A stretch of 9,447 bases of DNA from the NCBI RefSeq assembly GCF_000966975.1, contig NZ_JZWV01000829.1, forward strand, positions 1 to 9,447, given 5' to 3'. The notes beneath the pieces are model-generated. The model was not told the origin of the DNA, did no database searches, and was given only the letters and a program-made list of their open reading frames with translations. The DNA is from Streptomyces katrae. Its GTDB lineage: Bacteria > Actinomycetota > Actinomycetes > Streptomycetales > Streptomycetaceae. Below, one piece after another: positions 7,253 through 9,447 of the stretch; position 1 is the first letter of the stretch, and each line of letters starts with the position of its first letter. A program made the translations under genes and the position numbers.

Positions 7253-8208
7253 ACCGCCGAGAGCTCCGCGTCCTCGCGGGCCGGGGTCTGCGCCGGTTCG
7301 GCGGAGCGCTCGCGCAGGCTCAGGGCGAGGCGCAGCACGGAGATCCACACCAGGCAGGAGCCGAGCATGTGGACGGCGACCAGGACCTCGGGGAGCGAGG
7401 TGAAGAACTGCACGTAGCCGATGGCGCCCTGGGCGAGCAGGACGAGCAGCAGGTCACGGGCGCGCGCCCGGGTGTCGGCGGGGGCGTCGACCACCCGCAG
7501 CACCAGCCACATCGCCACGCCCAGCGCGCACACCAGCCAGGCGGCGATCGCGTGGACGTGGGCGGTGGTCGCCCAGTCGAACGGCATCCGCTTGATCTCG
7601 CTCTTGTCGCCGGCGTGCGGCCCGGAGCCGGTCACGACGGTGCCCGCCGCGATCAGGACCAGGGTGGTGGCGATCAGCGCCCACGACAGCTTGCGGACGG
7701 GGCCCGGCACGCGCGGCCGGGGCGCGCCGTCACCCTCGCGGGTGCGCTGCCAGGTGATCGTGGTGACGGCGAGGAGGCTGGTGGCCAGCAGGAAGTGCCC
7801 GGCCACGCTGTACGGGTTCAGGCCCGTCAGCACGGTGATGCCGCCGAGCACGGCGTTGCCCATGACCAGCGCGAACTGGGTCCAGCCGAGCCTGGTCAGG
7901 GAGTGCCGCCAGGGCTTGGCGGAGCGGGCCGTGAGGATCACGGCGCCGACGGCCGCGCAGAGCACGTACGTGAGCATCCGGTTGCCGAACTCGACGGCCC
8001 CGTGGAAGCCCTGCGCCTGGGTCACGATCAGGCTGTCGTCCGTGCACTTGGGCCAGGTGTCGCAGCCGAGGCCGGAACCGGTCAGCCGCACCGCACCGCC
8101 GGTGACGACGATGAGCACGCTCATCAGGACCGCGATCGCGGCGGCACGCTGGACGATCCGGGGTGACGGGGTCCAGCGGGCGGCGAGGTATGCGAATGGG
8201 TTCAACAC
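7249..8208 (-). CDS. ctaA: Heme A synthase (COX15/CtaA family)
   Basis: Integral membrane enzyme that oxidises the C8 methyl of heme O to the formyl group of heme A for aa3-type oxidase. 319 residues, about eight hydrophobic segments. Seen: TM1 followed by VRLTGSGLGCDTWPKC with the paired loop cysteines C49 and C55 known in actinobacterial and Bacillus CtaA; His69 and Glu73 in HGAVEFGNR; and His138, His217 and His280 at the other conserved heme/substrate positions. The C-terminal tail (about 299-319) is hydrophilic. The start is GTG at 8208 (V/MLNPFAYLAARW), 7 bases after a TACGAT box, suggesting a leaderless message; TTG at 8205 is an alternative. The frame remains open upstream to 8880, but that overlaps the next gene and does not read as CtaA. 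It works after CtaB. The 34-base gap to the upstream gene permits some cotranscription. Confidence 0.96.
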   Translation of the reverse strand: MLNPFAYLAARWTPSPRIVQRAAAIAVLMSVLIVVTGGAVRLTGSGLGCDTWPKCTDDSLIVTQAQGFHGAVEFGNRMLTYVLCAAVGAVILTARSAKPWRHSLTRLGWTQFALVMGNAVLGGITVLTGLNPYSVAGHFLLATSLLAVTTITWQRTREGDGAPRPRVPGPVRKLSWALIATTLVLIAAGTVVTGSGPHAGDKSEIKRMPFDWATTAHVHAIAAWLVCALGVAMWLVLRVVDAPADTRARARDLLLVLLAQGAIGYVQFFTSLPEVLVAVHMLGSCLVWISVLRLALSLRERSAEPAQTPAREDAELSAV

Positions 8209-8215
8209 GGCCCCT

Positions 8216-8221
8216 ATCGTA
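8216..8221 (-). promoter_or_regulatory. Putative -10 box of ctaA promoter (leaderless)
   Basis: The minus strand reads TACGAT, a TAnnnT match, followed by 7 bases (AGGGGCC) and GTG at 8208. The spacing equals that in front of the small gene at 5630. AGGGG lies only 2 bases from the GTG, too close to serve it as a ribosome binding site, which favours a transcript starting at the start codon. Confidence 0.5.
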
Positions 8222-8232
8222 TGCGCCCCTTT

Positions 8233-8246
8233 GTGCAAACTTTCAC
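8233..8246. promoter_or_regulatory. CRP-type dyad upstream of ctaA
   Basis: GTGCAAACTTTCAC has the GTG-N8-CAC layout of CRP/FNR-family sites, close to TGTGA-N6-TCACA (here TGTGC-AAACTT-TCACG). If ctaA transcription starts at 8208, the centre is about 31 bases upstream, over the -35 region, where a bound protein would more likely repress. It overlaps the stop codon of the upstream gene. One half-site base departs from consensus. Confidence 0.35.
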
Positions 8247-9379
8247 GAGGGGGCGGGTGCGGGGGCGTCGGGCCCGACGACCAGGCGGAACCTGGCCCCG
8301 GCCGGGTCGCCCTCCTCGTGCCACCAGACCCGCACCCGCCACAGGCCCGAGTCGCCGGGGTACTGCGGGGAAGCCATGAAACCCCGCACCACCTCGGTCC
8401 CCACGTCCTCGGCGGTCCGCTGCCGCACCTCCGCCGAGCCCCGCCAGGGGGCGGGGGCCACGCTCCACAGCCCGTCGGCGCCGCGCACCTCGACGCGCCA
8501 CACCGCGCGCCAGGGGGTGACCTCCAGCATGGTGGCGACCTGTTCGGCGTCCAGCCCCAGCCGGGCGGCGACCGCCTCCTCGGAGGCGCCCTGGATGCGG
8601 GCGGCCACCACCGCCTGCGGCAGCAGCCGCTCGGGCAGCAGCCCGCCGGCCCGCAGCACGGCCAGGGAATCGAAGGACAGGTAGCGCAGCCGCAGCTCCA
8701 GCTGGCGGCCGATGTGGTCCAAGGCCTCCTCCGCCTCCTGGGCCTCCTCGGGCCCGGGGGCGGCGAGCAGCAGCCGGCGGAACCCGGCCTCGGCGTCCAC
8801 CGCCCAGGCGACGGCGTCGGCGGCGAAGCCCAGCTCCGCCAGGCGGTCCCCGAGGAACACCTTGGCCTGCGCGAGCCCACGGCGGTTGACCGGGTCGTGC
8901 TGGTCGAGCCCGGCCCACACCTCGACGGCGGCCCGGGTCAGGTCACGGGCCCGCTCGCCCGCCGCCCGTTCCATCGCGCCGGGGCCCTCCTCCGCGGCCT
9001 CGCCGAGCGGATGCCGGGGCAGCCGGGCGGCGTCGCTCAGCGGCCAGGCCAGCCAGACCCCCTGGTTGATCAGCCCCCGGGCGTACCACCGGGCGTACTC
9101 GGGCGCGTGCCCGGCGGCCTGCTGCGCGTGCCGCAGGCCCTCCTCGATGGCGGCCAGCGCCCCCGCCCGGTCCCCGGCGGCGAACCGGCGCCCGGCGAGG
9201 TCGCCCAGGCGCAGCCCGAGCCGGGCCGCGCACTCGGGGTCGGTCCGGGCGGGCTCGCGCAGCGCCGCGATCAGCTCGGCCAGCAGCTGGTCGGCCTCGC
9301 CGGGCCCGGCCTGAGCGGCCCCGGACCGGATCCGCGCCCACTGCCCGTCCAGCCGCAGTGCGGCCTCCCGCTGCCCCAT
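8243..9379 (-). CDS. Hypothetical protein with helical repeats, HTH-like segment and C-terminal beta domain
   Basis: 378 residues; I do not recognise a named family. Residues 1-230 are Ala/Leu/Arg/Glu-rich amphipathic helices that look like tetratricopeptide-type repeats (for example 55-90, 137-160, 165-205). Residues 263-286 (QGASEEAVAARLGLDAEQVATML) resemble the recognition helix pair of sigma region 4 or a LuxR-type helix-turn-helix. The last 85 residues are Trp-rich and probably beta (WRAVWRVEV, GLWSVAPAPW, GLWRVRVWWHEEG, ARFRLVVG). No signal peptide or membrane span. The start is ATG at 9379, the only in-frame start in the window; GGGGGAC about 7 bases upstream is a weak ribosome binding site. 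The stop lies 34 bases before ctaA. It could be a regulator or scaffold; DNA binding is unproven. Confidence 0.8.
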   Translation of the reverse strand: MGQREAALRLDGQWARIRSGAAQAGPGEADQLLAELIAALREPARTDPECAARLGLRLGDLAGRRFAAGDRAGALAAIEEGLRHAQQAAGHAPEYARWYARGLINQGVWLAWPLSDAARLPRHPLGEAAEEGPGAMERAAGERARDLTRAAVEVWAGLDQHDPVNRRGLAQAKVFLGDRLAELGFAADAVAWAVDAEAGFRRLLLAAPGPEEAQEAEEALDHIGRQLELRLRYLSFDSLAVLRAGGLLPERLLPQAVVAARIQGASEEAVAARLGLDAEQVATMLEVTPWRAVWRVEVRGADGLWSVAPAPWRGSAEVRQRTAEDVGTEVVRGFMASPQYPGDSGLWRVRVWWHEEGDPAGARFRLVVGPDAPAPAPS

Positions 9380-9447
9380 GCCCGTCGTCCCCCGGCGTCG
9401 CCGATCCGCTGTCGCGGGAGGTGGTCGTCCTCCCGCCTGCCCAACGT
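9380..9447. other. Upstream edge, no gene seen
   Basis: 68 bases at the window end. The minus frame of the upstream hypothetical gene stays open to the edge but offers no ATG, GTG or TTG. No promoter or repeat is evident. Confidence 0.5.

Noticed and set aside
8209..8880. N-terminal extension of ctaA
   Set aside because: It lies out of frame across the 378-residue gene, is Arg/Pro/Gly-rich, and would delete the normal soluble N-terminus of CtaA.

Overview
The window is chromosomal DNA of a Streptomyces or very close actinobacterial relative. The support is very high GC, GTG and TTG starts, few chance stop codons in any frame, and protein sequences and gene order that match the conserved actinobacterial block of pentose phosphate genes divergent from ctaB. 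I see no mobile element, CRISPR array, tRNA or rRNA.

Layout. On the minus strand, 1-4329 is an operon read tkt -> tal -> zwf. It encodes transketolase (2242-4329, intact), transaldolase (1073-2207, broken) and glucose-6-phosphate dehydrogenase (1067 to the window edge, C-terminus outside). A 319-base divergent intergenic region (4330-4648) separates it from ctaB (4649-5590, plus), the heme O synthase. Two more plus genes follow: a small uncharacterised protein (5630-5989) and an amidohydrolase-like protein (6084 or 6045 to 7178). They converge on ctaA (7249-8208, minus), the heme A synthase. Upstream of ctaA on the same strand is an uncharacterised 378-residue helical repeat/HTH-like protein (8243-9379).

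How the genes work together. Zwf feeds glucose-6-phosphate into the oxidative pentose phosphate pathway and yields NADPH. Transketolase and transaldolase run the non-oxidative half. CtaB farnesylates protoheme to heme O, and CtaA oxidises heme O to heme A for the aa3-type cytochrome oxidase. The window therefore pairs NADPH and carbon rearrangement with respiratory cofactor synthesis.

Main anomaly. tal carries a perfect 16-bp tandem duplication (1533-1565) that shifts its reading frame by one base after about residue 219. Removing one copy restores a clean 372-residue transaldolase. The shifted frame has no stop: I read it codon by codon past the normal tal stop and it enters zwf in phase, so the edited region is formally a Tal'-Zwf fusion frame. 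It may be a recent mutation, a reversible repeat switch, or an assembly error. Second-tier points are an amidohydrolase-like protein lacking two expected metal-site residues, a CRP-type dyad over the putative ctaA promoter, two probable leaderless promoters, and an inverted repeat that could cover the tkt start codon. I did not find a convincing wholly new multi-gene system.
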